NCBI GenBank assembly: GCA_003149065.1 | Contig: QGFZ01000003.1 | Coordinates: 124,001-188,000 of the forward strand | Length of the DNA stretch: 64,000 nt | Source: Ruminococcaceae bacterium R-25 | Lineage (GTDB): Bacteria; Bacillota; Clostridia; Saccharofermentanales; Saccharofermentanaceae | Direction: 5' to 3' | In this document: positions 8,792 to 17,301 of the stretch, piece after piece | How positions within the stretch are numbered: the first letter of the stretch is position 1 | How the letters are laid out: each line of letters begins with the position of its first letter | Program-made: the position numbers and the translations under genes | The notes under the pieces: generated by a model | Database searches by the model: none | What the model saw: only the letters and a program-made list of their open reading frames with translations | What the model was told of the DNA's origin: nothing

Positions 8792-9886
8792 ATGAAAAAA
8801 GGTGTTGTTATCGGAATAGTTTCCGGCGTTGTCGCCGCCAATATTATGGTAGTGGGATTAATCGGAGCTTACTTGAGCAAGGCAAAAGCCGCTTCGGGCC
8901 CGGTCAGGGAACATAATGGAAATGTTCAGGTCGTAAACAAAGAGGTAGATGCTGTTCTCGGCAACAAAAACTACAACAGCGCTTCAGCAGGTGCAACAGC
9001 TGATTACGACTACGGCTACGATGAGGCAGAGTATGCAAATGAAGCTCCGGCAGATCCCGGCAGCGGTACAGGGATCTCAAACGAAGTAAATGTGGATCCT
9101 TCAAAGGGAAGACTTCTCATAAGGACAGTTTCAATGTCGGCTGAGACAAAAGAGATCGCAAAGGTTAAGGCTGACGTCGAGAGCCAGATCAAGGAATTAG
9201 GCGGATATATCGAGAATTCCTCAATGAGCGGCACAGGCAAGGACAGGGACCTTCGTACGATCTATTACACGATCCGTGTTCCTGCAGATAAGCTCGATTC
9301 TCTCATTTCAACAGTCGGAAACAGTTGCACTGTAATCTCTTCCAACGAGAATGCAACAGATGTAACACTCGAATATGTTGATACAAAGGCAAGAGTGGAT
9401 TCTTTAAGAGTCGAATACGAGCAGCTCATGACACTCCTTTCCGAAGCAAAGGATCTCGATAACATCATCATCCTGCAGAACAGACTTACTGAAGTCAGAT
9501 ATCAGATCGAGAGCTGCGAATCAAGGATCAGAGTCCTCGAAAACCAGGTCCAGTACGCAACACTCAACCTCCAGCTCAGAGAAGTCCTCGAAGAGACAGT
9601 AGTTGAAGAAGCTCACATCGAAACATACGGAGAAAAAGTATCTGACCAGTTCAAGGAAATGTGTGAAGACACAGTGATCTTCTTCCAGGATCTCCTGTTA
9701 GGGCTTATTGCAGCAATCCCGTTCTTCGTATTCCTCATTGTCAACGCAGTGATCGTTATCATCATCGTCTGCGCAGTAAAAAAGAAGAGAAGAGCAAAGG
9801 CTGCCAAGGCTTTGGCTGAAAAGGAAGCAGCAGAAAAGAAGGCTTCAGAAGCTAAGGAAGAAGATAAGACCGAAGAAAAGGAATAA
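8792..9886 (+). CDS. DUF4349 domain membrane-anchored protein
   Basis: A 364-residue envelope protein. A hydrophobic N-terminal segment (about 5-28) acts as signal or anchor and is followed by a low-complexity Tyr/Asp/Ala-rich stretch to about 95. The DUF4349 domain covers about 105-275, with its typical coiled-coil part (DNIIILQNRLTEVRYQIES). A second strong transmembrane helix lies at about 300-328, followed by a Lys/Glu/Ala-rich cytoplasmic tail. GGAGGG precedes the ATG by 7 bases. DUF4349 proteins are common in Firmicutes and have no established biochemical role. It stands alone between divergent and convergent genes. Confidence 0.88.
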   Translation: MKKGVVIGIVSGVVAANIMVVGLIGAYLSKAKAASGPVREHNGNVQVVNKEVDAVLGNKNYNSASAGATADYDYGYDEAEYANEAPADPGSGTGISNEVNVDPSKGRLLIRTVSMSAETKEIAKVKADVESQIKELGGYIENSSMSGTGKDRDLRTIYYTIRVPADKLDSLISTVGNSCTVISSNENATDVTLEYVDTKARVDSLRVEYEQLMTLLSEAKDLDNIIILQNRLTEVRYQIESCESRIRVLENQVQYATLNLQLREVLEETVVEEAHIETYGEKVSDQFKEMCEDTVIFFQDLLLGLIAAIPFFVFLIVNAVIVIIIVCAVKKKRRAKAAKALAEKEAAEKKASEAKEEDKTEEKE

Positions 9887-9973
9887 GTTTTACATATATC
9901 ATCTGTACTAGGAATCTGAACTATACGGCCGTAGATCAAGGATATTAAGGAACAATTAGGAATAAGGATCTAT

Positions 9974-10684
9974 TCAGAATTCGAATACAGAGTAGTCACA
10001 ATCGGCTGCGAAGCTCTCCCATTTACCGGGACCTCCGCAGCCGATATTGTCATATACTGCGCAGGTCTTAAAGCCGCCTGATCTCGCGCCGTCAACAGCC
10101 TGGCGAACATCGTCAAAAACCAGAGCCTTATCCGGAGTAATCACGCTTTTTGTTGCCGAGATATAACTGCTTGCACGGAGAAAGATATCGGGCGAACTCT
10201 TGTTGATATTGCCGCCTAAGTCTTCCAATGTGATAACGCAGTCGAAAAGGTCTATTATGCCTGTTGCACTAAGTGATGCATTTGCGTTCTTTTTAGACAG
10301 GGCGGTAGTAACGCTTAAGAAAAAACCGAGCTTTTTCGCTTCCTTGAGATATTCCAAAGCGCCTTTTTTGAGCTTTACTTCTGACCTGTAAAACTCGTAG
10401 ACCATTGATTCCCAGGTTTCAACTATCTCCTGCCAGGTAAGCGGGATACGGTATTTTTCCTGAGTATATCTTGCTGCATCTTCGATCGTTGCGCGCTTTA
10501 CCATATCGGTATATTCGGGAGTAACCTCATATCCGTAGCGGCCTAAGAATTCGATGTCCACATCGTTCCAGACGCTCATGGAATCTAAAAGCGTTCCGTC
10601 GAGATCGAAAATGAGAAGTTTAACGCCCTCTTTAGAGAGCGTTTTAAGATCGGGATAATTTTGGGGGAGCTTAACGCCCATCAT
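9974..10684 (-). CDS. HAD-superfamily phosphatase (beta-phosphoglucomutase-like)
   Basis: Predicted small-molecule phosphatase of 236 residues. Motif I is FDLDGTLLDS (about residue 28), motif II is SVTTA (about 130), and the acidic motif IV is VFDDVRQ (about 195). A helical cap sits between motifs I and II, as in the beta-PGM/phosphoglycolate phosphatase class. The start overlaps the stop of the fumarase beta-subunit gene as TGATG, so translation is coupled; a second ATG follows directly and is equally possible. The coupling suggests repair or recycling of a phosphorylated metabolite near the C4-dicarboxylate step, but no substrate can be assigned. Confidence 0.85.
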   Translation of the reverse strand: MMGVKLPQNYPDLKTLSKEGVKLLIFDLDGTLLDSMSVWNDVDIEFLGRYGYEVTPEYTDMVKRATIEDAARYTQEKYRIPLTWQEIVETWESMVYEFYRSEVKLKKGALEYLKEAKKLGFFLSVTTALSKKNANASLSATGIIDLFDCVITLEDLGGNINKSSPDIFLRASSYISATKSVITPDKALVFDDVRQAVDGARSGGFKTCAVYDNIGCGGPGKWESFAADCDYSVFEF

Positions 10685-11307
10685 CACTCCATATAAGAGA
10701 GCTTGCCCTTAAGGTCTTCTAAGGCCTTTTCTCTCTTGGCATTGAAATCGACTTTGTTGTTCTCGATGAGATTGTTGCCGTAAGAATCGATTGAAACGAT
10801 CAGGGGTCCGAATCTCTCGCACTTAAGCTTCCACATAGCTTCGGGCATGCCCAGATCGAGCCACTCGACGCCTTCGCAGTCGATGACTTCTTCAGCTGCA
10901 ACAACAGCGCAGCCGCCGGGGAAGATAGTATGGATAGCGCAGTTATCAACGCATCCCTTGGTTGTCTTGGGACCCATTCCGCCCTTGCCGATGATGATCT
11001 TAACGCCGGTCTTTTCGAGGAATTCAGCCTGGGCTTTTTCCATACGCATTGAAGTTGTAGGACCTACGCTTATGACCTTAAACTTGTCAGGCTCGCCTTC
11101 AGCGGAGATCTTCTTCATGATAGGGCCTGCGTGGAATATAGCCTTGCCCTTAAGGTCTACCGGGGGCTCTTTGCCGCCGATTACGACTCTGTGGTGAACG
11201 TCGTCTCTGCCTGTTACGATGTTGCCCGTAAGGTAGATGACGTCTCCGATGTGAACCTTCTTGATATCTTCGTCAGTTACTGGTGTTTTGAATTCAAATG
11301 TGCTCAT
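10684..11307 (-). CDS. Fe-S type fumarate/tartrate hydro-lyase, beta subunit
   Basis: C-terminal half of a class I (4Fe-4S) fumarase split into two genes, 207 residues. Family motifs include YLTGNIVTGRDD (about 26), IFHAGPI (about 57), VGPTTSMRM (about 76), GKGGM (about 107) and CAVVAAEEV. The enzyme interconverts fumarate and malate (or dehydrates tartrate). The split alpha/beta form is common in anaerobes and archaea, and the sequence does not separate fumarase from L-tartrate dehydratase with certainty. The gene overlaps the alpha subunit by 4 bases and the HAD gene by 1 base, forming a tight three-gene operon. Confidence 0.92.
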   Translation of the reverse strand: MSTFEFKTPVTDEDIKKVHIGDVIYLTGNIVTGRDDVHHRVVIGGKEPPVDLKGKAIFHAGPIMKKISAEGEPDKFKVISVGPTTSMRMEKAQAEFLEKTGVKIIIGKGGMGPKTTKGCVDNCAIHTIFPGGCAVVAAEEVIDCEGVEWLDLGMPEAMWKLKCERFGPLIVSIDSYGNNLIENNKVDFNAKREKALEDLKGKLSYME

Positions 11308-12203
11308 AAGACTGCCCCCTTGTGTGTGAAGAAGTCGTAAGTGAAATCAGGATTGATCCTGATGCCGGCTCTTCTGTGTGCCCAGCATGCGGTAGACATG
11401 CCCATTGCAAGTGTTGCGGGGTGTCTTGAAGCCTGCTCGATGTTTACGCCCATGACAGAGAGCTTTCCACCGAATCCGCCGGGGCCGAGGCCGATTGAAT
11501 TAAGGCCGTCTTCCAAAAGCTTTTCCATCTCGGCAGCCTTGGGATTGGGGTTATGTGAACCGACCTGTCTTAAAAGTGCCTTCTTTGAGAGTTTTGCAGC
11601 TACTTCGGAAGAACCTGCGATGCCGATGCCTACGAGGCACGGAGGGCATGCATTTACGCCGTATGTTGTCATCTGCTCGAAAACAGCCTTTGCGATTCCC
11701 TCATATCCTTCCAGAGGCATCAATACCTTTGAAAAACCGGGGAGGGAGCATCCGCCGCCTGCCATATAGAAATAGAGTTCTAACTGGTCGCTGTCTTTAA
11801 CGATCTCCCAGTCGATCCAGGGGCTGTGTGTTCCGATGTTGTTTCCTGTATTCTTCTCGTCGAAAACCTCGACTGCATTAGGTCTTAAAGGAGCCTTTGC
11901 AGTAGCTTCCTTTACAGCGTCGATGAGGGCATCTTCGATGATGTCCAGATAAGGCCACTTGGAGCCGACGCGTGCGAAGAACTGCGGAATGCCCGTGTCC
12001 TGGCATGAAGGCCTCTTGAGAGAGTCTGCGAGCTCCATGTTCTTTTTCATAACGTTATAGATCTCAGGTGCAAATCCTTCGTTCTCGATCTCGCTCATCT
12101 GGGTGAGACGGAGCTTAACATCATCGGGAAGATGACCTGCTGAATAACTCATAAAGGATGCGACAAGTGAAGATAACTTCTCGCGAGGTAAGTCAGATGA
12201 CAT
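11304..12203 (-). CDS. Fe-S type fumarate/tartrate hydro-lyase, alpha subunit
   Basis: N-terminal half of the split 4Fe-4S hydro-lyase, 299 residues. Cluster-ligand cysteines are visible in SCQDTGIPQFF (about residue 63), GCSLPGF (about 180) and NACPPCLVGIG (about 212), as expected for three-Cys coordination of a labile cluster. GHSNPN-like and GPGGFGG segments also match the family. The start is supported by TTGGAGG 7 bases upstream. It is the first gene of the alpha-beta-HAD operon. An oxygen-sensitive fumarase fits an anaerobic lifestyle and a branched or reductive TCA route; no other TCA gene is in the window. Confidence 0.93.
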   Translation of the reverse strand: MSSDLPREKLSSLVASFMSYSAGHLPDDVKLRLTQMSEIENEGFAPEIYNVMKKNMELADSLKRPSCQDTGIPQFFARVGSKWPYLDIIEDALIDAVKEATAKAPLRPNAVEVFDEKNTGNNIGTHSPWIDWEIVKDSDQLELYFYMAGGGCSLPGFSKVLMPLEGYEGIAKAVFEQMTTYGVNACPPCLVGIGIAGSSEVAAKLSKKALLRQVGSHNPNPKAAEMEKLLEDGLNSIGLGPGGFGGKLSVMGVNIEQASRHPATLAMGMSTACWAHRRAGIRINPDFTYDFFTHKGAVL

Positions 12204-12345
12204 ACGAAACCTCCAAAAATCAATGATGTGTCAATTATATAACAATGAAGCGTAATAGTAGGTCTTACACTTTAAATAAAAAGCCAAGTTCTTTATAATA
12301 AGCCAAATAATTAAATGTTTTTGTATATATGGAGGTAATCAGGTA

Positions 12346-13755
12346 ATGTCTGATGAAGCAAAACTGAGATTTCCGGTGCTGGCAAAGGCCGCATCAGATA
12401 AGGTGTTCTGCTATGTTTCAATGGCTCTTTTTGTTTTATTGCCTGTAGTAGAAGTAATTACTGAAATACTGGGCAAGAAGAAGGTAAAGTTCTTTACCCA
12501 CCGTCTCTATCCGTCCTATTTCCAGCCCTATGTCGTAGGCCTGTTCGGCGGAATCCTCGCATTCTTCGTTATCTTAAGTTTCATCTCGAGAATGGCGAAC
12601 GGCAAGTTTAAGCTCTATGTTGCTGACATATTCTTCTTTACGCTCTTCCTGTTCATGATGCTCTCATACATCTTCTCCGTAAACCCCGGAGTATTTGCTG
12701 AAGGCTCAAAACATTATTGCGAGAGACCAGAGATATTCCTGTGTTATTACTGTCTCTATTTTGCCGGTTCCATGATCGAAAACCCTGAACTGCGCAAAAA
12801 ACTTCTTTATACATACTTCGGTGTAGCGGTCCTTCAGGGTGTAGTTGCATTCTTACAGACATATAAGATTGAAATATGGTATTGTCTGTTCCTTTATAAC
12901 AGGGCATCCACCAGAGCTTCATACGGATTGCTCCAGAATACAAATTTCTACGGTGCGCTCTCACTCGTTTTCGTTGCATCAGTATCAGGATTATTCATAT
13001 TCAGTTCCGTAATCTTCCAGAAGAAAGCTTTCTTTAAGTGGATCTTCTTTGCAGTAGCACTTTTGCTTTTCTACACGATGCTTGCGAGCTATTCACGTCT
13101 TGCATGGCTCGGATTTGCGGGCATGATCGGTACCTATATCATCTCGCTTCTCATCATGCGCAAGAGCGAGATGGATAAGGACAAGTTGAAGAGAATAACC
13201 AAGGATTTCCTCATTATGTGTGCGGGTTTTGCTGCGGTCCTCATCGTTACCTATTTTGCTACAAACATTATTAAGAGCAGAGTCAGTGAGACTGCCAAGG
13301 ATACAGTTGCAAAAGTCGGAGAAGACGGCTTTGGCCACGGCAGAGGAAGGATCTGGAGAGCCGGTATCCACAGCATCCCCAGACACTGGGTAACAGGTAT
13401 CGGTCTTGATAACTATGCCCAGGCATTCAGGGAACTTCCCGATTGGAAGAAGGGTGATTTCATCCAGTCCAAGGGTCACAACGAGTATCTCCATACACTT
13501 GTTACACAGGGCGTATTTGCATTCGTCAATTACCTTGCAGTACTCATCTACGCAACAGTAAATGCAGTTAAGAGGATCATCAATGAGAAGGATGACGTTA
13601 AGAGATGCCTTCACTGGATATTCCTTACGGTCTTCGCAGCTTATGCCTGCCAGGCGATCTTAAACAGCAGCGTCTTGAACGTTGCACCTTATTTCTGGAT
13701 CATAATTGGACTTTTAACACCGAGGACAAAGCCGATCTCTTTTAAAAAGGAGTGA
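12346..13755 (+). CDS. O-antigen ligase / polymerase family membrane protein
   Basis: A 469-residue polytopic protein with roughly ten to twelve hydrophobic segments. It has the layout of the Wzy/WaaL family: a large extracytoplasmic loop (about 300-390) between helices, containing HGRGRIWRAG and the conserved GIGLDNYAQAF...GHNEYLHTLVTQG region. These proteins polymerise or ligate lipid-linked glycans on the outer face of the membrane. In a Gram-positive cell the product would be a surface polysaccharide or teichoic-like polymer. The gene is preceded by GGAGG and followed 20 bases later by an esterase. No glycosyltransferase cluster surrounds it. Confidence 0.85.
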   Translation: MSDEAKLRFPVLAKAASDKVFCYVSMALFVLLPVVEVITEILGKKKVKFFTHRLYPSYFQPYVVGLFGGILAFFVILSFISRMANGKFKLYVADIFFFTLFLFMMLSYIFSVNPGVFAEGSKHYCERPEIFLCYYCLYFAGSMIENPELRKKLLYTYFGVAVLQGVVAFLQTYKIEIWYCLFLYNRASTRASYGLLQNTNFYGALSLVFVASVSGLFIFSSVIFQKKAFFKWIFFAVALLLFYTMLASYSRLAWLGFAGMIGTYIISLLIMRKSEMDKDKLKRITKDFLIMCAGFAAVLIVTYFATNIIKSRVSETAKDTVAKVGEDGFGHGRGRIWRAGIHSIPRHWVTGIGLDNYAQAFRELPDWKKGDFIQSKGHNEYLHTLVTQGVFAFVNYLAVLIYATVNAVKRIINEKDDVKRCLHWIFLTVFAAYACQAILNSSVLNVAPYFWIIIGLLTPRTKPISFKKE

Positions 13756-13775
13756 CATAAAGAAAGGGGCTTTCT

Positions 13776-14663
13776 ATGTTCGATTCTTTCGTCCGTTACA
13801 AAGCAGAAAAGAACAGACTGAACTTCATCAAGAACTGCACGGTCTTTGACACGCCCAGGCTTGAAAACGAGGTTTATCCTGCTGAATGCAGGACGGAGAT
13901 GGACATTGAATATAAACACGGCCAAAAGCCGTTAAAGCTCGACATCTATACGCCTTTTAACTGTTATGGCGCGAAAGAGTGCTTCATCCTGATCCACGGC
14001 GGCGCTTATGTTTACGGCTTTAAAAGACTTGACCAGAACTTCGGCATGCACCTTGCGATCAAGGCAAACATCCCTGTAGTTAACGTCGACTACACCCTAA
14101 TGCCGGACTCCGATCTGTCCCAGATCATAAACGAGATATTCGCAGCGATCAATTTTGTGTGCGGCAGATACGGTTTTAAAAAGATCCATACAGTAGGCGA
14201 TTCTGCCGGAGGCTTTTTGGCTTATATCGTTGCCATGGCCACCAGAAGCAGACATATCCGTCACGGCCTCTGGGTTTTCGAAAAGCCCAGAGCTATAGCT
14301 GAATCAGCCGGTATGATCTGCCCCGGCATCGAAAACAACCCTAAGGAATTTCCCGGTTATTATTTCGAAAAGAAACCGGAAGGCAAGTCAGATCAGTCGC
14401 GCCTTCCGGATTATGCTTATGACTTAAAGCTCCTGGCAGAAAGAGACCGGGATTTAAGAGTCTGCGTAATAGCAGGAGAAGATGACTTCCTGCTCGAACA
14501 GAATTTAGCGTTTAAAGAACTCGTTCCCAATGCCGTTTTTTATGAAGGCAAGAATGACGGCGAACTGAAGTGCCATCACGTATTCCCGATTGCCCATCCC
14601 GAGTGGCCCCAGTCAGTAAAAGCTATTGCGCTTCTTGCTGAGAATGCGGTAGGGAGAAGGTAA
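13776..14663 (+). CDS. Alpha/beta-hydrolase (esterase, HSL-like)
   Basis: A 295-residue cytoplasmic esterase-like hydrolase. The oxyanion-hole motif HGGAYVYG (about residue 74) and the nucleophile elbow GDSAGG (about 145) mark the hormone-sensitive-lipase/carboxylesterase group. The acid residue is likely in the AGEDDFL region (about 235), and the catalytic His in CHHVFPI (about 270). Physiological substrates of such enzymes are short acyl esters, for example acetylated sugars. It lies 20 bases after the O-antigen-ligase gene with its own AAAGGGG site, so a role in acyl-group removal on a surface glycan or precursor is possible but unproven. Confidence 0.82.
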   Translation: MFDSFVRYKAEKNRLNFIKNCTVFDTPRLENEVYPAECRTEMDIEYKHGQKPLKLDIYTPFNCYGAKECFILIHGGAYVYGFKRLDQNFGMHLAIKANIPVVNVDYTLMPDSDLSQIINEIFAAINFVCGRYGFKKIHTVGDSAGGFLAYIVAMATRSRHIRHGLWVFEKPRAIAESAGMICPGIENNPKEFPGYYFEKKPEGKSDQSRLPDYAYDLKLLAERDRDLRVCVIAGEDDFLLEQNLAFKELVPNAVFYEGKNDGELKCHHVFPIAHPEWPQSVKAIALLAENAVGRR

Positions 14664-14684
14664 TTTCCAGGTACAAGCGCAAAT

Positions 14685-14722
14685 AAAAAACCTCGCCCAG
14701 GACCACGAATTCTAGGGCGAGG
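14685..14722. terminator. Hairpin, probable terminator after the esterase gene
   Basis: Stem CCTCGCCC / GGGCGAGG with a 16-base loop. On the plus strand only a mixed TATATTTA follows. Six A precede the stem, so the minus strand has the better T tract. It may act in both directions. Confidence 0.55.
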
Positions 14723-14893
14723 TATATTTACTATACTCTAGAAGGCAACCGTCTTTGCAGACCGTGCTTCTTTTTCTATTTCAGATAAAAAACTTTATTC
14801 AGTTAATTAATTGTTAATTATATCAAGAACCATTGATTTTTCAGGGGGGTGGATAATATAGACATATCCGTATCTTCAAAGGAGGAATCTGAC

Positions 14894-15262
14894 ATGCGTA
14901 AAATGAGAACACCTGAAATTGATGTTATCCGCTTTACTGAAAGCGATGTTATTGTTGCGAGTGCAAAAACTATTACCGTAGCAGGTTTGGGAGATCCTTA
15001 TAATGTGAGTGCGACTTTCAAGATGGGTGCAAACACTTGGGATTCAAATACGATTGTTAATGCAGGTTCTGACACATGTAAAGATATGATGAATGCATAT
15101 GCGGGTGGAGAAACTGATGGACATATTTATGTCGGTAACGCACAAATACCAGTATTTGGCTTGGCGTTAGATGATTATTATGGGAATGATAATTCGGAAC
15201 AGTATTCAGTAATTAACGGAACATATGTATGGAACGGAAATGCATTTAAGAAGAAGTCATAA
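14894..15262 (+). CDS. Small protein of unknown function with a Clostridia-type TPEIDVIRF..DVI N terminus
   Basis: A 122-residue protein starting at the ATG behind a perfect AAAGGAGG site; an in-frame upstream ATG at 14849 lacks one. The first 25 residues (MRKMRTPEIDVIRFTESDVI) follow a pattern I recognise from many small proteins of gut Clostridia, where PE, a hydrophobic run, F, and DVI recur. The remainder is Gly/Asn/Asp-rich and looks like a small beta domain, with a single Cys and no signal peptide. Function unknown; the shared N terminus could be a targeting or leader segment. It has its own terminator and is monocistronic. Confidence 0.7.
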   Translation: MRKMRTPEIDVIRFTESDVIVASAKTITVAGLGDPYNVSATFKMGANTWDSNTIVNAGSDTCKDMMNAYAGGETDGHIYVGNAQIPVFGLALDDYYGNDNSEQYSVINGTYVWNGNAFKKKS

Positions 15263-15286
15263 TTCATTCGAATAACGCATTATAAG

Positions 15287-15313
15287 AGGTCCTGCAAGCT
15301 GCGGGACCTTTTT
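15287..15313 (+). terminator. Rho-independent terminator after the small protein gene
   Basis: Stem AGGTCCTGC / GCGGGACCT (one T-G wobble) with a 5-base loop, followed by five T. Confidence 0.85.
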
Positions 15314-15346
15314 ATGAAATCAGCTAAAAACACCAGCAGCACACAA

Positions 15347-15377
15347 AGAAAAAGGGTATCCCATTTGAGATACCCTT
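15347..15377 (-). terminator. Rho-independent terminator of ribU
   Basis: Read on the minus strand: AAGGGTATC / GATACCCTT stem, 8-base loop, then TTTCTTTG. It lies 27 bases after the ribU stop codon. Confidence 0.8.
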
Positions 15378-15403
15378 AATCATTTATTGTGTGCTTGATT
15401 GCT

Positions 15404-16063
15404 TTATTTTTCCGCTTTCTTGTGCGTCTTATCGTAGATCTTATTTACAAAGTTCTTGAGCGGCAGGTAGATCAGGAAAGCCCAGAGGCCGACACCGAAA
15501 CCCTTGATAAGATTGAAAGGTACGAATACTGCCAAAAGAAGCGAGAGCTTGTCTTTGACAAGAGGGTTAACTGATGTGCACATTCCGATGATGGCTTCTG
15601 TGGAAAAGCCCATTGCTGAAGCGTACAAAGGCAATGTGATGAATGCGTTGACGGGAACAGCAATTATTGCAAGTGCAATCGTACCGACGACTACAGACAA
15701 AGCCACGCCGGGTCTGGTGCGCATCTTGCGGTAAACGAGGCCTGCAGTTCCGACAAAGATAGAACCTGTAATGAAGTTTGAGAACTCGCCGATGCCCATT
15801 GTGCCTGTGGCAGGGAGGTGAATGAGGTTCTTCAAAAGTTCAATGACGATGCCCCACAAAGGTCCCAACGCGAATGTGCCGAAAAGAACGGGGAGTTCAG
15901 AGAAATCGAACTTCAAAAACGGAGGCATGAACGGCAGGGGGAACTCAAAATACATGAGTATAACAGCCATTGATGTGAGGATCGCGCAAACAGCGAGCCT
16001 GATCAGCATCATTTTGCGTGCGGAATGAGAATCCGCCTTAACGGTTACTTTGGTTTCAGACAT
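15404..16063 (-). CDS. ribU: ECF transporter substrate-binding subunit for riboflavin
   Basis: A 219-residue membrane protein with about six hydrophobic helices, the S-component of an energy-coupling-factor importer. The segment FPLPFMPPFLKFDFSELPVL (about 45-65) is the riboflavin-binding signature of RibU proteins, and GPLWGIVIELLKNLIH follows it. S-components share a common EcfAAT energizing module, which is not encoded here. The FMN riboswitch directly upstream strongly supports riboflavin as substrate. The AAGGAAG ribosome binding site lies just beyond the riboswitch 3' end, so ligand control could act on translation. Its own promoter and terminator make it monocistronic. Confidence 0.95.
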   Translation of the reverse strand: MSETKVTVKADSHSARKMMLIRLAVCAILTSMAVILMYFEFPLPFMPPFLKFDFSELPVLFGTFALGPLWGIVIELLKNLIHLPATGTMGIGEFSNFITGSIFVGTAGLVYRKMRTRPGVALSVVVGTIALAIIAVPVNAFITLPLYASAMGFSTEAIIGMCTSVNPLVKDKLSLLLAVFVPFNLIKGFGVGLWAFLIYLPLKNFVNKIYDKTHKKAEK

Positions 16064-16077
16064 AGAAAATACACTTC

Positions 16078-16208
16078 CTTTCTTCCGGACTTTACCGTCG
16101 GCCCCTGGAATTTCACCGGGTCAACCTCACCTTAAGAATTTATGAGGCTTGCGGGCTTACGCGTCTAACGTTCACCGCCGGTCGGAGAATCACACTCCGC
16201 CTTGGACG
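16078..16208 (-). promoter_or_regulatory. FMN riboswitch (RFN element) controlling ribU
   Basis: On the minus strand the conserved RFN core is present in order: GATTCTCCGACCGGCGGT, then AAGCCCGCAAGCC, then GGTGAAATTCC, GCCGACGGT and AGTCCGGAAGAAAG. These blocks form the multi-branched junction that binds FMN. No T-rich terminator hairpin separates the aptamer from the gene, and the ribosome binding site follows within about 10 bases, which suggests control of translation initiation. High FMN should lower riboflavin uptake. Confidence 0.95.
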
Positions 16209-16214
16209 CTTCAA

Positions 16215-16242
16215 ATTATACTCGCGGGGTTGGAATTGTAAA
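16215..16242 (-). promoter_or_regulatory. Promoter of the riboswitch-ribU transcript
   Basis: TTTACA (16242-16237), 16-base spacer, TATAAT (16220-16215) on the minus strand. The predicted start is near 16208, at the riboswitch 5' end. Confidence 0.7.
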
Positions 16243-16244
16243 GG

Positions 16245-16530
16245 GCAAAAAACAGCAATAAAAATGTATTGTTTTTTGCGGTGTTCAAAGAAATCATACA
16301 TTTTTGCCCTCTGATTGACCAACAAACATTGAAAAACAGGGGTAAAATCGTTCGCAGTTGAAGTGGCCTTGTGATCTTTATAGGAAGTATCGTCAGGGAC
16401 ACGGATACCTGGGGATAATACAAAGGAATATTTTCGATATGACCGTTTAGCCTTGATTGGCGGAGCGTTGTTTTCATAATGAATTTCCATTGTATGGTTA
16501 CCCGGTGAGACTCTAGAAAAGGAGAACCTA
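16245..16530. other. Intergenic stretch upstream of the lipoprotein gene
   Basis: No gene seen. It holds one strong A/T hairpin at 16245-16279 (GCAAAAAACA against TGTTTTTTGC, with small internal differences), which could terminate transcripts from either side, and no clear RNA family. A TTGACC (16315) and a TAAAAT further on are too far apart for a standard promoter, so the promoter of the following gene is not identified. Confidence 0.35.
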
Positions 16531-17109
16531 ATGAAAAAGATTTTAATATTGCCGTTGGCAGCTTTGATCTCATTCGGAATCGCAGGATGCACGGCCGGCA
16601 AGGAGACTATCGAAACAACATCACAGGCTCCTGATGCCCAGGTCACCTCATCAGACGTTGAGACTGAAGCTACGTCAGATGCAGGCGAATCAAGCAGTGA
16701 GGCTGAAACATCCGTAAAAGCTTCCGAAACAAGCACTGAAGATACTACTGAAAAGAACGCTGACGGCGTTGAGCTCGCAATACCCGGAACATGGCAGGCA
16801 GCTTCCATCGTAACCAAGGATGACAAGGCGGAGCCTGAATTCTATGTCCAGTTTACAAAGACAGAGATCTGCTATGGACACATGACAGACGGTCAGTTCG
16901 TAAAGGAATACTCCGACAAGATCCTCCGTTTTGATAAGAGCATCGACGGACATTATCTGGTTCAGGCAGAATCAGCAAAGTCCGGAAGGTATACTTTCAA
17001 GACAAGCCAAGATGACACTACCATCATGGAGTATTACAGCACATGGGAAGATGCTGAATTTGCCGATAAGTATGTCGGAGGTTCATCTATCTCCAAGTGC
17101 ACTAAATAA
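16531..17109 (+). CDS. Lipoprotein of unknown function
   Basis: A 192-residue predicted lipoprotein. The N terminus MKKILILPLAALISFGIAGC ends in a lipobox with the acylated Cys at residue 20. A Thr/Ser/Glu-rich linker (about 22-75) leads to a compact C-terminal domain (about 80-190) with GTWQA, YVQFTKTEI and KDIL-like strands. This part recalls lipocalin/calycin-type small domains, but no family is certain. It would sit on the outer face of the membrane. AAAGGAG lies 7 bases before the ATG. The gene is alone between ribU and the decarboxylase. Confidence 0.75.
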   Translation: MKKILILPLAALISFGIAGCTAGKETIETTSQAPDAQVTSSDVETEATSDAGESSSEAETSVKASETSTEDTTEKNADGVELAIPGTWQAASIVTKDDKAEPEFYVQFTKTEICYGHMTDGQFVKEYSDKILRFDKSIDGHYLVQAESAKSGRYTFKTSQDDTTIMEYYSTWEDAEFADKYVGGSSISKCTK

Positions 17110-17145
17110 GCCAGTACAAAGCGATTAATTTCTGAAAGCGGAGAG

Positions 17146-17175
17146 GGCTGCCCGGGGAAACTTGAGCAGCCTTCT
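17146..17175 (+). terminator. Probable terminator after the lipoprotein gene
   Basis: GGCTGC / GCAGCC stem with a 14-base loop and TTCTTC after it. The T tract is imperfect. Confidence 0.45.
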
Positions 17176-17192
17176 TCATGTTTTCGCATACC

Positions 17193-17248
17193 CGGGACAC
17201 GAAATGGTCATTAATAACGGTCATTTATTAGTGATATAATGTGTCCCG
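17193..17248 (+). promoter_or_regulatory. Promoter region of the decarboxylase gene with repeats
   Basis: TATAAT at 17235-17240 is a consensus -10 box; no good -35 lies 17 bases upstream. In its place are two direct repeats 13 bases apart, GGTCATTAATA (17206) and GGTCATTTATT (17219). The whole segment is bracketed by an inverted pair, CGGGACAC (17193-17200) and GTGTCCCG (17241-17248). This suggests an activator-dependent or repressed promoter, but the regulator is unknown. Confidence 0.5.
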
Positions 17249-17301
17249 AAAGAAATAATAAACGCAGACGAAATATAGATGACTGCTTTATCGGAGGGAA
17301 T

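Noticed and set aside
16140..16826. Long minus-strand open frames over the FMN riboswitch and the start of the lipoprotein gene
   Set aside because: They overlap a clear riboswitch and promoter and a convincing lipoprotein signal on the other strand, and have no ribosome binding site or recognisable domain.
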